NCBI RefSeq assembly: GCF_030649675.1
Contig: NZ_JAUTDR010000003.1
Location: 186,001 to 250,000, forward strand
DNA length: 64,000 nt
Direction of reading: 5' to 3'
From: Haliea sp. E1-2-M8
Lineage (GTDB): Bacteria > Pseudomonadota > Gammaproteobacteria > Pseudomonadales > Halieaceae
Under the pieces are notes generated by a model, which saw only the letters and a list, made by a program, of their open reading frames with translations, ran no database searches and was not told the DNA's origin. Within the stretch, counting starts at the first letter, position 1. Every line of letters starts with the position of its first letter. The position numbers were made by a program, and so were the translations under genes. Below, piece by piece: positions 47,688 to 59,364 of this stretch.

Positions 47688-49672
47688 TCCCGGAGTTTGG
47701 CCATTTCGCCCTGATTCTCGCCCTCTGCCTGTCGGTCCTGCTGTGCACCGTACCCCTCTGGGGCGCCTGGCGCGGCAACGCCACCGCCATGGCCCTGGCG
47801 CCCAATCTGGCGATTGGCATCCTGGTATTTTCGGCCATCAGTTTTGCCTGCCTTACCTGGGCCTTCCTGCAGGACGACTTCTCGGTGCAGGTGGTGGCCA
47901 ACAACAGCAATAGCCTGCTGCCCTGGTATTACAAGTTCTCCGCGGTGTGGGGCAACCACGAGGGCTCGCTGCTGCTGTGGATCCTCATTCTCGCCCTGTG
48001 GACCTGCGCGGTCGCCGTGTTCAGCCCGCAGCTGCCGCTGCTGATGCTGTCCCGGGTGCTGGCGGTGATGGGCTTTGTCGGGGTTGGCTTCATGGCCTTC
48101 TCGCTGTTTACCTCGAATCCGTTTGCGCGCCTGCTGCCCGGCACTCCGATGGACGGGCAGGACCTGAACCCCCTGCTACAGGATTTCGGCCTGATCATTC
48201 ACCCGCCACTGCTTTACATGGGCTATGTCGGCTTTTCCGTGGCCTTTGCCTTCGCCATTGCGGCCCTGCTGGGCGGGCGTCTGGATGCGGCCTGGGCGCG
48301 CTGGTCCCGGCCCTGGACCAATGTTGCCTGGGCGTTCCTGACCCTGGGGATCATGCTCGGCAGCTGGTGGGCGTACTATGAGCTCGGCTGGGGCGGCTGG
48401 TGGTTCTGGGATCCGGTGGAAAACGCCTCCTTCATGCCATGGCTGGCAGGCACCGCGCTGATCCACTCCCTGGCGGCGACGGAAAAGCGTGGCCTGTTCA
48501 AGAGCTGGACCGTATTGCTGGCCATCTTTGCCTTCTCTCTCAGCCTGCTGGGTACCTTCCTGGTGCGCTCGGGGGTGCTGACCTCGGTGCACGCCTTCGC
48601 CACCGATCCCGCCCGCGGCCTGTTTATCCTGGTATTTCTCGGTATCGTGGTAGGGGGTTCCCTGATTCTCTACGCCCTGCGTGCGCCAGCGGTGAGCAGC
48701 CGGGTGGGCTTTGCCTGGCTGTCGCGGGAAACACTGCTGCTGGTCAACAACGTGGTGTTCCTGGTGGCGACCCTGACGGTCCTGTTCGGCACCCTGTTTC
48801 CGCTGCTGATGGATGCGCTGGGGCAGGGCAAGTACTCTGTAGGGCCGCCCTACTTCAATGCGGTTTTCGTGCCCCTGATGGCGTTGCTGATGCCGTTCAT
48901 GGGGATCGGGCCGGTCTCGCGCTGGAAGCAGGACAGTGCCAGCCGCTGGCGGGCGGAACTGCTGGTGCCGGCCATTGCAACCGTGGTCTGCGCCCTGACC
49001 CTGCCGCTGCTGCACGATGGCGACTACAACCTGTGGGTGGCGCTGGCGATCCTGCTGGCGGGCTGGGTGGTGTTCGGCATGCTGCGCGACCTGGCCAATC
49101 GGGTGCGCAACGCCAGTTCCCTGGGCACCGGCCTGCGCCGCCTGGCGCTCAGCTACTGGGGCATGTTCGTGGCCCACATCGGCTTTGCCGTTACCGTGAT
49201 CGGTGTCGTGGTCACCAGCCAGTTCAATATCGAGCACGATCTCAAAATGAGCCCCGGCGCCAGCGACACCATCGCCGGTTACGAATTTCGCTTTCTCGAT
49301 GTGCGCGGCGTACAGGGCCCCAACTATGTCGCCGATGAGGCGCGCTTCATCGTCTATCGCGACGGCCGCGAGGTCGTGCGCCTGGCACCGCAGAAGCGGC
49401 GCTACCTGGCCAGTGGGGACGTCATGACCGAAGCCGCGATCGATGACGGTTTCTTCCGCGATCTATTCGTCGCCATGGGAGAGCCGGTGGGAACAGACGG
49501 CGCCTGGGCCATCCGCCTGCACTACAAACCCTTTGTCCGCTGGATGTGGGGCGGCTCGGTGCTGATGGCCCTCGGTGGTTTCATGACCGTCGCCGACAAG
49601 CGCTATCGCCGCCAACGCAGTGTCGCGCGTGATACCTTGCGTCAAGGAGAGGTCCGTGGCGCCCAGGCTTAA
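47684..49672 (+). CDS. ccmF: Cytochrome c haem lyase subunit CcmF
   Basis: A 662-residue polytopic inner-membrane protein. The WWD motif is [21 protein letters not shown] (split here as [10 protein letters not shown] and VENASFMPW), with conserved His residues on either side ([24 protein letters not shown]). It joins haem from CcmE to apocytochromes with CcmH/I. Overlaps ccmE by four bases and the ccmG start by 17 bases. Confidence 0.96.
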   Translation: MIPEFGHFALILALCLSVLLCTVPLWGAWRGNATAMALAPNLAIGILVFSAISFACLTWAFLQDDFSVQVVANNSNSLLPWYYKFSAVWGNHEGSLLLWILILALWTCAVAVFSPQLPLLMLSRVLAVMGFVGVGFMAFSLFTSNPFARLLPGTPMDGQDLNPLLQDFGLIIHPPLLYMGYVGFSVAFAFAIAALLGGRLDAAWARWSRPWTNVAWAFLTLGIMLGSWWAYYELGWGGWWFWDPVENASFMPWLAGTALIHSLAATEKRGLFKSWTVLLAIFAFSLSLLGTFLVRSGVLTSVHAFATDPARGLFILVFLGIVVGGSLILYALRAPAVSSRVGFAWLSRETLLLVNNVVFLVATLTVLFGTLFPLLMDALGQGKYSVGPPYFNAVFVPLMALLMPFMGIGPVSRWKQDSASRWRAELLVPAIATVVCALTLPLLHDGDYNLWVALAILLAGWVVFGMLRDLANRVRNASSLGTGLRRLALSYWGMFVAHIGFAVTVIGVVVTSQFNIEHDLKMSPGASDTIAGYEFRFLDVRGVQGPNYVADEARFIVYRDGREVVRLAPQKRRYLASGDVMTEAAIDDGFFRDLFVAMGEPVGTDGAWAIRLHYKPFVRWMWGGSVLMALGGFMTVADKRYRRQRSVARDTLRQGEVRGAQA

Positions 49673-50198
49673 GTTGTTCCTGCCGCTGATCCTGTTCCTG
49701 GTGTTGGCGGCGTTTCTGTTCCGCGGCCTGTCGCTGGATCCCATGGCGATGCCCTCGGCCCTGATCGACCAGCCGCTGCCGGACTTTCAGCTCACCGCGC
49801 TGGCCGATGATCGGCCCCTGTCCCGCGCCGATGTCATCGGTGAGCCGGCCCTGTTCAATGTCTGGGCCACCTGGTGCATTTCCTGTCGCGTGGAACACCC
49901 CTACCTGCAGCAGCTGGCTGACAGCGGCGTCCCCATCTACGGCATCAACTACAAGGACGAGGACACTGCGGCCCGCCGCTGGCTGCGCGATCTCGGCGAT
50001 CCCTACCGCGCCAATATCGTTGACCGGGAGGGAACCCTGGGCGTGGATCTGGGCGTCTACGGCGCTCCGGAAACCTACCTGGTGGATGCCGACGGCGTGA
50101 TCCGCTATCGCCATGTCGGGGTCATCGACGAGCGCGTCTGGCGCGATACCCTGGAGCCCCTTTGGCGGGAAGTTCTCGCCCTGGAGACAACGCCATGA
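49656..50198 (+). CDS. ccmG: Thiol:disulfide interchange protein CcmG/DsbE
   Basis: A 180-residue anchored thioredoxin-fold protein with N-terminal membrane helix ([19 protein letters not shown]). The redox site is WCISC in NVWATWCISCRVEHP; most homologs have WCPTC, so the residues between the cysteines differ here. It reduces the haem-binding cysteines of apocytochrome c. GTG start after AGGAGAGG, inside the ccmF 3' end. Confidence 0.93.
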   Translation: MAPRLKLFLPLILFLVLAAFLFRGLSLDPMAMPSALIDQPLPDFQLTALADDRPLSRADVIGEPALFNVWATWCISCRVEHPYLQQLADSGVPIYGINYKDEDTAARRWLRDLGDPYRANIVDREGTLGVDLGVYGAPETYLVDADGVIRYRHVGVIDERVWRDTLEPLWREVLALETTP

Positions 50199-50665
50199 AC
50201 GCACTGCGCACCACCGCCCTGGCCCTGTGGATGCTGCTGCTGGCCCTGCCCGCGGCGGCGGTCATCGAGACCTATGAATTCAGTGAACCGGAACTGGAGC
50301 AGCGCTACCGGGCGCTCAGCCAGGAGCTGCGCTGCCCCAAGTGCCAGAACCAGAATATCGCCGATTCCAATGCGCCCATTTCCCAGGACCTGAGGCGCCT
50401 GCTGCACCAGCAGCTGGAAGCCGGCGCTAGCGACCGGGAGATCCTGGAATTCATGGTGGCACGCTATGGCGAGTTCGTGCGCTACCGGCCCGCATTCAAC
50501 GCCGCCACCGCAATTTTGTGGCTGGCACCGGTACTGTTGCTGCTCGCCGGCGCCGCGGGATTGCTGATGCTGCTGCGCGGCCGCAAGCAGTCCCCGACCA
50601 CTCTCGACAGTGATGACGAGGCTCGGCTCACTGCCCTGCTGCAAACGGCGGAGAAAGACGCTTGA
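50195..50665 (+). CDS. ccmH: Cytochrome c maturation protein CcmH (N-terminal type)
   Basis: A 156-residue exported, membrane-anchored protein: signal/anchor MNALRTTALALWMLLLALPAAA, the LRCPKCQNQNIADSNAPIS redox motif, and a C-terminal helix (ILWLAPVLLLLAGAAGLLML). It holds reduced apocytochrome thiols for CcmF. ATGA overlap with ccmG and TTGA overlap with ccmI. The TPR part is a separate gene (ccmI), as in Pseudomonas. Confidence 0.94.
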   Translation: MNALRTTALALWMLLLALPAAAVIETYEFSEPELEQRYRALSQELRCPKCQNQNIADSNAPISQDLRRLLHQQLEAGASDREILEFMVARYGEFVRYRPAFNAATAILWLAPVLLLLAGAAGLLMLLRGRKQSPTTLDSDDEARLTALLQTAEKDA

Positions 50666-51852
50666 CCATATTCCTGCTTGCCTGTGCCGGCCTGATCCTG
50701 CTCAGTGGCCTGTTTTACCTGTTCCCCGGCTGGGCCATGCGCCGGCCGCTGGACGACGGCGCCCAGGCCAACGTGGATTGGTACCGGCTGCGCCGGCGCG
50801 AGCTGGCGGAGGAAGGCGACAGCGGCCTGGAAACCGACGCCCAGCTGCGTCTGCTGGAAGACCAGCAGACGCCAGTGGAGGCACCGCGGCCGGATCCCCG
50901 GGCAGCATTCCCGGTCTGGGTACTGTTGCCGTTGGTGGCGGTGATGGCGGGCCTTATTTACTACCAACTGGGTTCGGTGGCCGATGTCAGGATCGGTGGG
51001 CAGTTGGCAGCGCTGGATGAGAACGCCGGCGAGGATGAAATGCTGGCGTTGATGGCGGCCATCGAGAAGCGCTCCGGCCAGCGTCCGGACAATCTGCATT
51101 ATCTGGCGCTGCTGGGCCGTTTCTACATGGGGCAGGGCGATTTCGCGATGGCTGCGGAAACCTACAACAGGCTGGCAGTGGCAGCGCCGGAAGATGCCCA
51201 GGCGCTGGCCTACGCCGCCCAGGCGCGCTATCTCGCCAGCGACCGGACGCTGGACTCCGAGTCACAGGCCCGGGCCGAGCAGGCCCTGGCGATCAATCCG
51301 CACCAGCGCACGGCACTTGGCCTGCTGGGGATGGCGGCCTTTGAGCGCGAACAGTTCCGCGCCGCCATTCAGTACTGGGAGCGGCTGCTGGAGATGGAAG
51401 CCCCGGGCGGCGAAGGCGCGCAGATGATTGCCGGGGTGATTGCCGAGGCGCGGCAGCGCCTTGGCGAACCGGAAGTCGCCGCTGCGGCCGAGTTGGAAGC
51501 AACTGTTGGTATCGGTGTCAGCCTGCGGGTCGCGGTCCCCGAGGGCGTGGCGCTCAACCCCACCGACACCGTCTTCGTGCTGGCGCGTTCAGCTTCCAGC
51601 AGCAGCCGCATGCCCATCGCGGTACAGCGGCTACAGGCCGGGCAGCTGCCCGCGACCCTGCGCCTGGACGACAGCAACTCCATGGCCGGGCAGAAACTGT
51701 CCGAGGCCGGCGAGGTCGTGGTTGTGGTCCAGGTCTCTCCCGAAGGCACTCCCGGTGAGGAGAACGCCAGCTGGCTGGGCCGCGCGGGGCCGCTGCAACC
51801 CTCCCTGTCCACCGAGCCGCTGGCTATCACCCTGGAGCCTCGCCCGAGCTAG
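50662..51852 (+). CDS. ccmI: Cytochrome c maturation TPR protein CcmI
   Basis: A 396-residue protein with two membrane helices near the N-terminus (about 2-20 and 84-104). A TPR domain follows (ALLGRFYMGQGDFAMAAETYNRL, HQRTALGLLGMAAFEREQFRAAIQYWERLL). The C-terminal beta-rich domain is of the kind that binds apocytochrome (DTVFVLARSASSSSRMPIAVQ). The start is TTG, overlapping the ccmH stop (TTGA); no better start lies nearby. Last gene of the ccm run. Confidence 0.92.
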   Translation: MTIFLLACAGLILLSGLFYLFPGWAMRRPLDDGAQANVDWYRLRRRELAEEGDSGLETDAQLRLLEDQQTPVEAPRPDPRAAFPVWVLLPLVAVMAGLIYYQLGSVADVRIGGQLAALDENAGEDEMLALMAAIEKRSGQRPDNLHYLALLGRFYMGQGDFAMAAETYNRLAVAAPEDAQALAYAAQARYLASDRTLDSESQARAEQALAINPHQRTALGLLGMAAFEREQFRAAIQYWERLLEMEAPGGEGAQMIAGVIAEARQRLGEPEVAAAAELEATVGIGVSLRVAVPEGVALNPTDTVFVLARSASSSSRMPIAVQRLQAGQLPATLRLDDSNSMAGQKLSEAGEVVVVVQVSPEGTPGEENASWLGRAGPLQPSLSTEPLAITLEPRPS

Positions 51853-51933
51853 GCCGGCTTTAACCGGCCACAGGCGTAGTGTTGTCCAGGGAAGTTGGAT
51901 ACACTACATCTTGTGGTTACAGGTCGGCGGCCA

Positions 51934-51981
51934 GCGCTCTTTTTGGGCGCTATTTTATTTTAAAAACAGCGCGTTATAAAT
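51934..51981 (+). promoter_or_regulatory. Leader with alternating hairpin arms before smc
   Basis: AGCGC (51934), GCGCT (51948) and AGCGC (51969) could form two mutually exclusive short stems; the first is followed by ATTTTATTTT, terminator-like for the ccm operon. TATAAA at 51976-51981, 15 bp before the smc ATG, could be a -10 box, without a clear -35. Weak but structured. Confidence 0.35.
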
Positions 51982-51996
51982 GCTAATTAAAGTGAT

Positions 51997-54900
51997 ATGC
52001 GATTAAAGTCCATCAAGCTCGCCGGCTTCAAATCCTTTGTCGATCCGACAACGGTGAACTTCCCCAGCAACATGTCCGCGGTGGTGGGGCCCAACGGCTG
52101 CGGGAAATCCAATGTCATCGACGCCGTGCGCTGGGTGATGGGGGAGAGTTCCGCGAAGAACCTGCGTGGCGAGTCGATGACCGATGTCATTTTCAATGGC
52201 TCGGTCAATCGCCAACCGGTGGGGCAGGCCTCCATCGAGCTGGTCTTCGACAACAGCGATGGCGGCGTCGGCGGGGAATACGCCAGCTATGCGGAAATTT
52301 CCATCCGCCGCCTGGTGACCCGGGAAGCCCAGTCTGAATACTTCCTCAACGGCAGCCGCTGCCGGCGCCGCGATATTACCGACATCTTCCTCGGCACCGG
52401 TCTCGGGCCGCGCAGCTACGCGATTATCGAGCAGGGCATGATTTCGCGCCTGATCGAGTCCAAGCCGGAGGAACTGCGGGTCTTCATCGAGGAAGCGGCG
52501 GGTATCTCCAAGTACAAGGAGCGGCGCCGGGAAACCGAGAATCGCATGCGCCGCACCATGGAAAACCTGGAGCGGCTGACCGACCTGCGGGACGAGCTGC
52601 AGCGGCAGCTGCAACACTTGCAGCGGCAGGCCCAGGCGGCGGAAAAATACACCGAACAGAAGAGCGAGGAACGGACCCTGAAAGCCCAGCTGCAGGCCCT
52701 GCAATGGCAGCAGCTGGACCAGCAGGCCACGGCTTGCGCCCAGGCCATTGCCGAGCTGGAGGTGAAGCTGGAAGCGGTGAATGCCGAACACCAACAGATC
52801 GACACCGCGATCGAGCAACGCCGCCAGGACCACAGCGAGTGCACGGACACATTCAACCAGGTCCAGGCGACCTATTACACGCTCGGGGCCGAGGTCGCCC
52901 GGCTCGAGCAGGCCATCAAGTTCCAGCAGGAGCGGGCGCGCCAGCTCAACGACGATCTGCGCCAGGCCGTGGCCAGTCTGGAGGAGTCGGGGCAGCACCT
53001 GCGTCAGGACCAGGACAAGCTGGAAACCTGGGAGGCGGAGCTGGAAACCCTGGCACCGGAGCTAGAAATGCTGCACGCGGTGGAGGAGGAGTCCGCCGAC
53101 GCCCTGCAGCAGGCCGAGGACGCCATGCTGCACTGGCAGCAGCAGTGGGACGAGTTCAACCAGCACGCCGCCGCGCCGCGGCAGCAGGCCGAAGTACAGC
53201 AGTCGCGCATTCAGCATCTGGAACAGGCCCAGCAGCGTCTGCAGCGGCGCATCCTGCAGCTGGAAGAAGAGCGGGCGGGCCTGGTCCAGAGCGATGACGA
53301 GCCTGTACTGGAAGTCCTGGCGGAAGAGATCGCCCTGCTTGAAGAGCAGATGGCCACGTTCGAGTCGCACAGCGATGAGCTGGTCCAACAACTGGCCGCG
53401 GCCCGCGAGGAAGAGGGCAGCCTGTCGGGGCAACTCAATGATAGCCGCTCCCGGTTGCAGCAATTGCGCGGCCGCCAGGCCTCACTGGAAGCACTGCAGC
53501 AGGCCGCGACCGAGGATCGGGACCAGGGCGTCAGCGCCTGGCTCACGGCGCGCCAGCTACAGGACCGGCCGCGCTTGCTGCAGCAACTGCAGGTTGACGA
53601 GGGCTGGCAACTGGCGGTGGAAACCGTGCTCGGCGACTACCTGCAGGCCGTTTGCGTCGACCAGTTGGGCGATCTCGCCGGCCTGCTGGGCGATCTGGAG
53701 CAGGGCCAGCTGAGCCTGGTGGAAGAGGGCGGTGCCGCGGTTGCCGGCCCGGATTTCCTGGCGGCGCGGGTGCGTGGCTCCGCTGCCGCCGCGAGCCTGC
53801 TGGCAGGCGTGCGGGTGGCCGACGACCTGCCGGCCGCCCTGGCGCTGCGGGCCGTGCTCGCAGCCGGCGAGTCGGTAATTACCCCGGAGGGCATCTGGCT
53901 CGGTGCCGACTGGCTGCGGGTGAAACGTCCGGGCGAACAGGAGGGCGGCGTTATCCAGCGCCGCCAGGAGCTGGAGCGGCTGGCAACCGACATTGACCTG
54001 ACTGCCGAGCAGGTGGCCGAGCTGGATGCGGGGCAGCTGCAGGCACGGGAGCGCCAGCAGACGCTGGAATCCCGGCGCCAGGACAGCCAGCGCGAGCTGC
54101 AGCAGGCCACGCGGCAGCACTCGGAAGCCAGCGCGAAACTGTCGGCGCAGCAGGCGCGTCTGGAGCAGATCAGCGCCCGCCGGGAGCGCCTGGGCGCAGA
54201 GATCAGCGATACCCGGGAGCAATTCCGCCAGGAACAGGAATCGGTCGCTGAGGCGCGGCTGTTGCTGGCCACCGCCATCGAGCAGATGGAGCTGGATTCG
54301 CGCCAGCGCGAGGACCTGCTGACCCGCCGCGACCAGGCCCGCAGCCAGCTCGACAGCGTGCGCCAGAAGGCGCGCCACGACAAGGACGTGGCCCACCAAT
54401 CCGCCATGCGCCACCAGTCCCTGGAAACCCAGCTGCGCGCATTGCGCGACTCCATGGAGCGCACCCGGTCCCAGGTAGCCCAGTTGCAGGAGCGACGCGA
54501 CACTCTGCAGGGCAACCTTGGGGAGGCAGACGACCCTCTGGGCCCCCTGCAGGAGGACCTGGAGGCGCAGCTTGCCCTGCGGCTGGCCTCCGAGGGCGAG
54601 CTGACTCGCGCCCGGCAGGCGGTAGCGGAAGTGGAACATGCCATGCGTCAGGCCGAGCAACAGCGCGCTGCCATCGAGCAGCGGGCCCAGGGCGTGCGCT
54701 CGGAGCTGGAGCAGCAGCGGCTGCAGTATCAGGGTCTCCAGGTGCAGCGCGAAAACGTGCTGCGCCAGCTGCGCGAAGCTGAGCAGAATCTCGAACAGGT
54801 ACTGGCCGACATGCCCGACGGCGCCAACGAGTCCGAGTGGCAGGTTGCGCTGGAGCGGGTGGCCGCCCGTATCGCCCGCCTGGGGCCGATCAATCTCGCG

Positions 54901-55494
54901 GCGATCGACGAATACGCGTTGCAGTCAGAGCGCAAGAACTATCTCGATGCCCAGAACGAGGATCTGGAAACCGCCCTGGAGACCCTGGCGTCCGCCATCC
55001 GCAAAATCGACAAGGAAACCCGCAGCCGCTTCCGCGACACCTTTGACAAGGTCAACGCCGGTTTGCAGGAGCTGTTTCCACGGGTGTTCGGCGGCGGCAA
55101 CGCCTACCTGGAAATGACCGGGGACGACCTGCTCGATACCGGCATCACCATCATGGCGCGGCCCCCGGGCAAGAAAAACAGCACCATTCACCTGCTCTCC
55201 GGCGGTGAGAAGGCGCTCACCGCGATTGCCCTGGTGTTCTCCATTTTCCAGCTCAACCCGGCGCCGTTCTGTATGCTGGACGAGGTGGATGCACCGCTGG
55301 ATGATGCCAACGTCGGCCGCTACGCGCGCATGGTGAAGGAGATGTCAGCCAAGGTGCAGTTTATCTACATCACCCATAACAAGATTTCGATGGAGTTGGC
55401 GGATCAGCTGATGGGTGTCACCATGCACGAGCCCGGTGTGTCGCGCCTGGTGACGGTGGATGTTGACGAAGCGGCGGAACTGGCGGCTAGCTAG
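51997..55494 (+). CDS. smc: Chromosome segregation protein SMC
   Basis: A 1165-residue condensin subunit. The N-terminal ATPase half has Walker A GPNGCGKSN (about 32-40). Long coiled coils surround a hinge near residues 525-640 (LAVETVLGDYLQAVCVDQ). The C-terminal half has signature LLSGGEKALTAIAL and Walker B FCMLDEVDAPLDD. Length matches Pseudomonas SMC, marking this as a non-MukB lineage. Its ScpA/ScpB partners are outside the window. Followed 26 bp later by zipA. Confidence 0.96.
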   Translation: MRLKSIKLAGFKSFVDPTTVNFPSNMSAVVGPNGCGKSNVIDAVRWVMGESSAKNLRGESMTDVIFNGSVNRQPVGQASIELVFDNSDGGVGGEYASYAEISIRRLVTREAQSEYFLNGSRCRRRDITDIFLGTGLGPRSYAIIEQGMISRLIESKPEELRVFIEEAAGISKYKERRRETENRMRRTMENLERLTDLRDELQRQLQHLQRQAQAAEKYTEQKSEERTLKAQLQALQWQQLDQQATACAQAIAELEVKLEAVNAEHQQIDTAIEQRRQDHSECTDTFNQVQATYYTLGAEVARLEQAIKFQQERARQLNDDLRQAVASLEESGQHLRQDQDKLETWEAELETLAPELEMLHAVEEESADALQQAEDAMLHWQQQWDEFNQHAAAPRQQAEVQQSRIQHLEQAQQRLQRRILQLEEERAGLVQSDDEPVLEVLAEEIALLEEQMATFESHSDELVQQLAAAREEEGSLSGQLNDSRSRLQQLRGRQASLEALQQAATEDRDQGVSAWLTARQLQDRPRLLQQLQVDEGWQLAVETVLGDYLQAVCVDQLGDLAGLLGDLEQGQLSLVEEGGAAVAGPDFLAARVRGSAAAASLLAGVRVADDLPAALALRAVLAAGESVITPEGIWLGADWLRVKRPGEQEGGVIQRRQELERLATDIDLTAEQVAELDAGQLQARERQQTLESRRQDSQRELQQATRQHSEASAKLSAQQARLEQISARRERLGAEISDTREQFRQEQESVAEARLLLATAIEQMELDSRQREDLLTRRDQARSQLDSVRQKARHDKDVAHQSAMRHQSLETQLRALRDSMERTRSQVAQLQERRDTLQGNLGEADDPLGPLQEDLEAQLALRLASEGELTRARQAVAEVEHAMRQAEQQRAAIEQRAQGVRSELEQQRLQYQGLQVQRENVLRQLREAEQNLEQVLADMPDGANESEWQVALERVAARIARLGPINLAAIDEYALQSERKNYLDAQNEDLETALETLASAIRKIDKETRSRFRDTFDKVNAGLQELFPRVFGGGNAYLEMTGDDLLDTGITIMARPPGKKNSTIHLLSGGEKALTAIALVFSIFQLNPAPFCMLDEVDAPLDDANVGRYARMVKEMSAKVQFIYITHNKISMELADQLMGVTMHEPGVSRLVTVDVDEAAELAAS

Positions 55495-55520
55495 AACAAC
55501 CGGAGGATGCGGGTGCAGCT

Positions 55521-56522
55521 GTGATGGACTTGACGATACGCGATTGGATGGTGATAGTCGGAGTGCTGCTGATCCTGGCGGTGCTGCTGGATGCCTGGCG
55601 CCGGGTTCGCAACGAACGCCGCTCCCCGGTGCAGGTCAAGCTGGCCGGCAGAGACCCCAGCACGACCGCGGTTGACGACGATATTGGCATGCTGAAAGAG
55701 TTGCCCAACGGGGGCGCGCGGGTGGTAGAGCGCAGTGACCTGGTGGATGCGGCGGTTCAGAACAAGGCCGACAAGGCGCAGCAGGCTGCCAGGGCTGAGC
55801 GCGTCGCCCGGGCCAGCAGCCCCGATCAGACTCCCCCCTCGACCGCAGCCCCCGCAACCCGGGAGCCTTCCCCGCCAAAGCGCGAACCTGCCTCCCCGAG
55901 GGTCAAGGCCCGGCCCGCGCCGTCCGCCAGCAAGCCGGCGGCACCCCCGGCGGAAGACGACGACCTGGTGTCCGGCCTCAACACCCGGGATGAACCGGAA
56001 AACCTGGACTGGCTCGATGCGCTGGAAGCGGAGGAGCGCTCGCGCCCGGCCCCCGAAGCTGCAGGGCCGGGGCGTCTGCCGCGGGATGTGGAGCCCGAAG
56101 TGTTCATGCTCAATGTCGTGGCGCGCAAGCCGGAAGGTTTTCGCGGCGACGATATCCTGCACATCCTGCTGGCCTGCGACCTGCGTTTCGGTGACATGAG
56201 TTTTTTCCACCGCCACGAGTTCGAGGCGGGCCGCGGGGCGATCCAGTTCAGCGTCGCCAACATGATGCAGCCTGGTGTGTTTGATATCGACAACATGTCG
56301 GATTTCACCACGCCGGGGCTGGTGTTCTTCGTCACCCTGCCGGGGCCGGATGACATGATGAAGGCCTTCGACTACATGCTGGAAACCGCCCAGGCCGTGG
56401 CCCGCAATCTCGATGGCGATGTGCTGGATGAAACCCGCAGCGCCCTGACGCGACAGACCATGGAACACAGCCGCCAGCAGATCCGCGACCTGGAACGGCG
56501 CCTGCTCGCCCGCTCGCGCTGA
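55521..56522 (+). CDS. zipA: Cell division protein ZipA
   Basis: A 333-residue FtsZ-tethering protein: N-terminal membrane anchor (MVIVGVLLILAVLLDAW), basic stretch, a long Pro/Ala-rich disordered linker (about 95-165), and the C-terminal FtsZ-binding domain (VFMLNVVARKPEGFRGDDILHILL, FFVTLPGPDD). It links the Z ring to the membrane. Between smc and ligA, the usual gammaproteobacterial order. Confidence 0.95.
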   Translation: MMDLTIRDWMVIVGVLLILAVLLDAWRRVRNERRSPVQVKLAGRDPSTTAVDDDIGMLKELPNGGARVVERSDLVDAAVQNKADKAQQAARAERVARASSPDQTPPSTAAPATREPSPPKREPASPRVKARPAPSASKPAAPPAEDDDLVSGLNTRDEPENLDWLDALEAEERSRPAPEAAGPGRLPRDVEPEVFMLNVVARKPEGFRGDDILHILLACDLRFGDMSFFHRHEFEAGRGAIQFSVANMMQPGVFDIDNMSDFTTPGLVFFVTLPGPDDMMKAFDYMLETAQAVARNLDGDVLDETRSALTRQTMEHSRQQIRDLERRLLARSR

Positions 56523-59185
<2,663 letters not shown>

Positions 59186-59257
59186 CGCTTCCTTCTCGCT
59201 GGTTTAACAATCCTGTCGACGTCGGGTAATTCCTTCCAATGGTGTCAAAACGGGTCT

Positions 59258-59283
59258 ATTTTCATTTTACCGGAGATGAAAAT
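59258..59283. promoter_or_regulatory. Perfect inverted repeat before the 2-oxoacid oxidoreductase genes
   Basis: ATTTTCAT and ATGAAAAT are separated by 10 bp, about 80 bp before the flavoprotein start. The symmetry, A+T richness and position suggest a dimeric regulator site; the regulator is unknown. Confidence 0.45.
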
Positions 59284-59364
59284 GTGGCGTGTTTGTGACA
59301 CACTTTTGTCCAGATCGCACCGGTCGCGAGTCCAATCCACGACGATGTAAAGCAGGCCTTAGCC

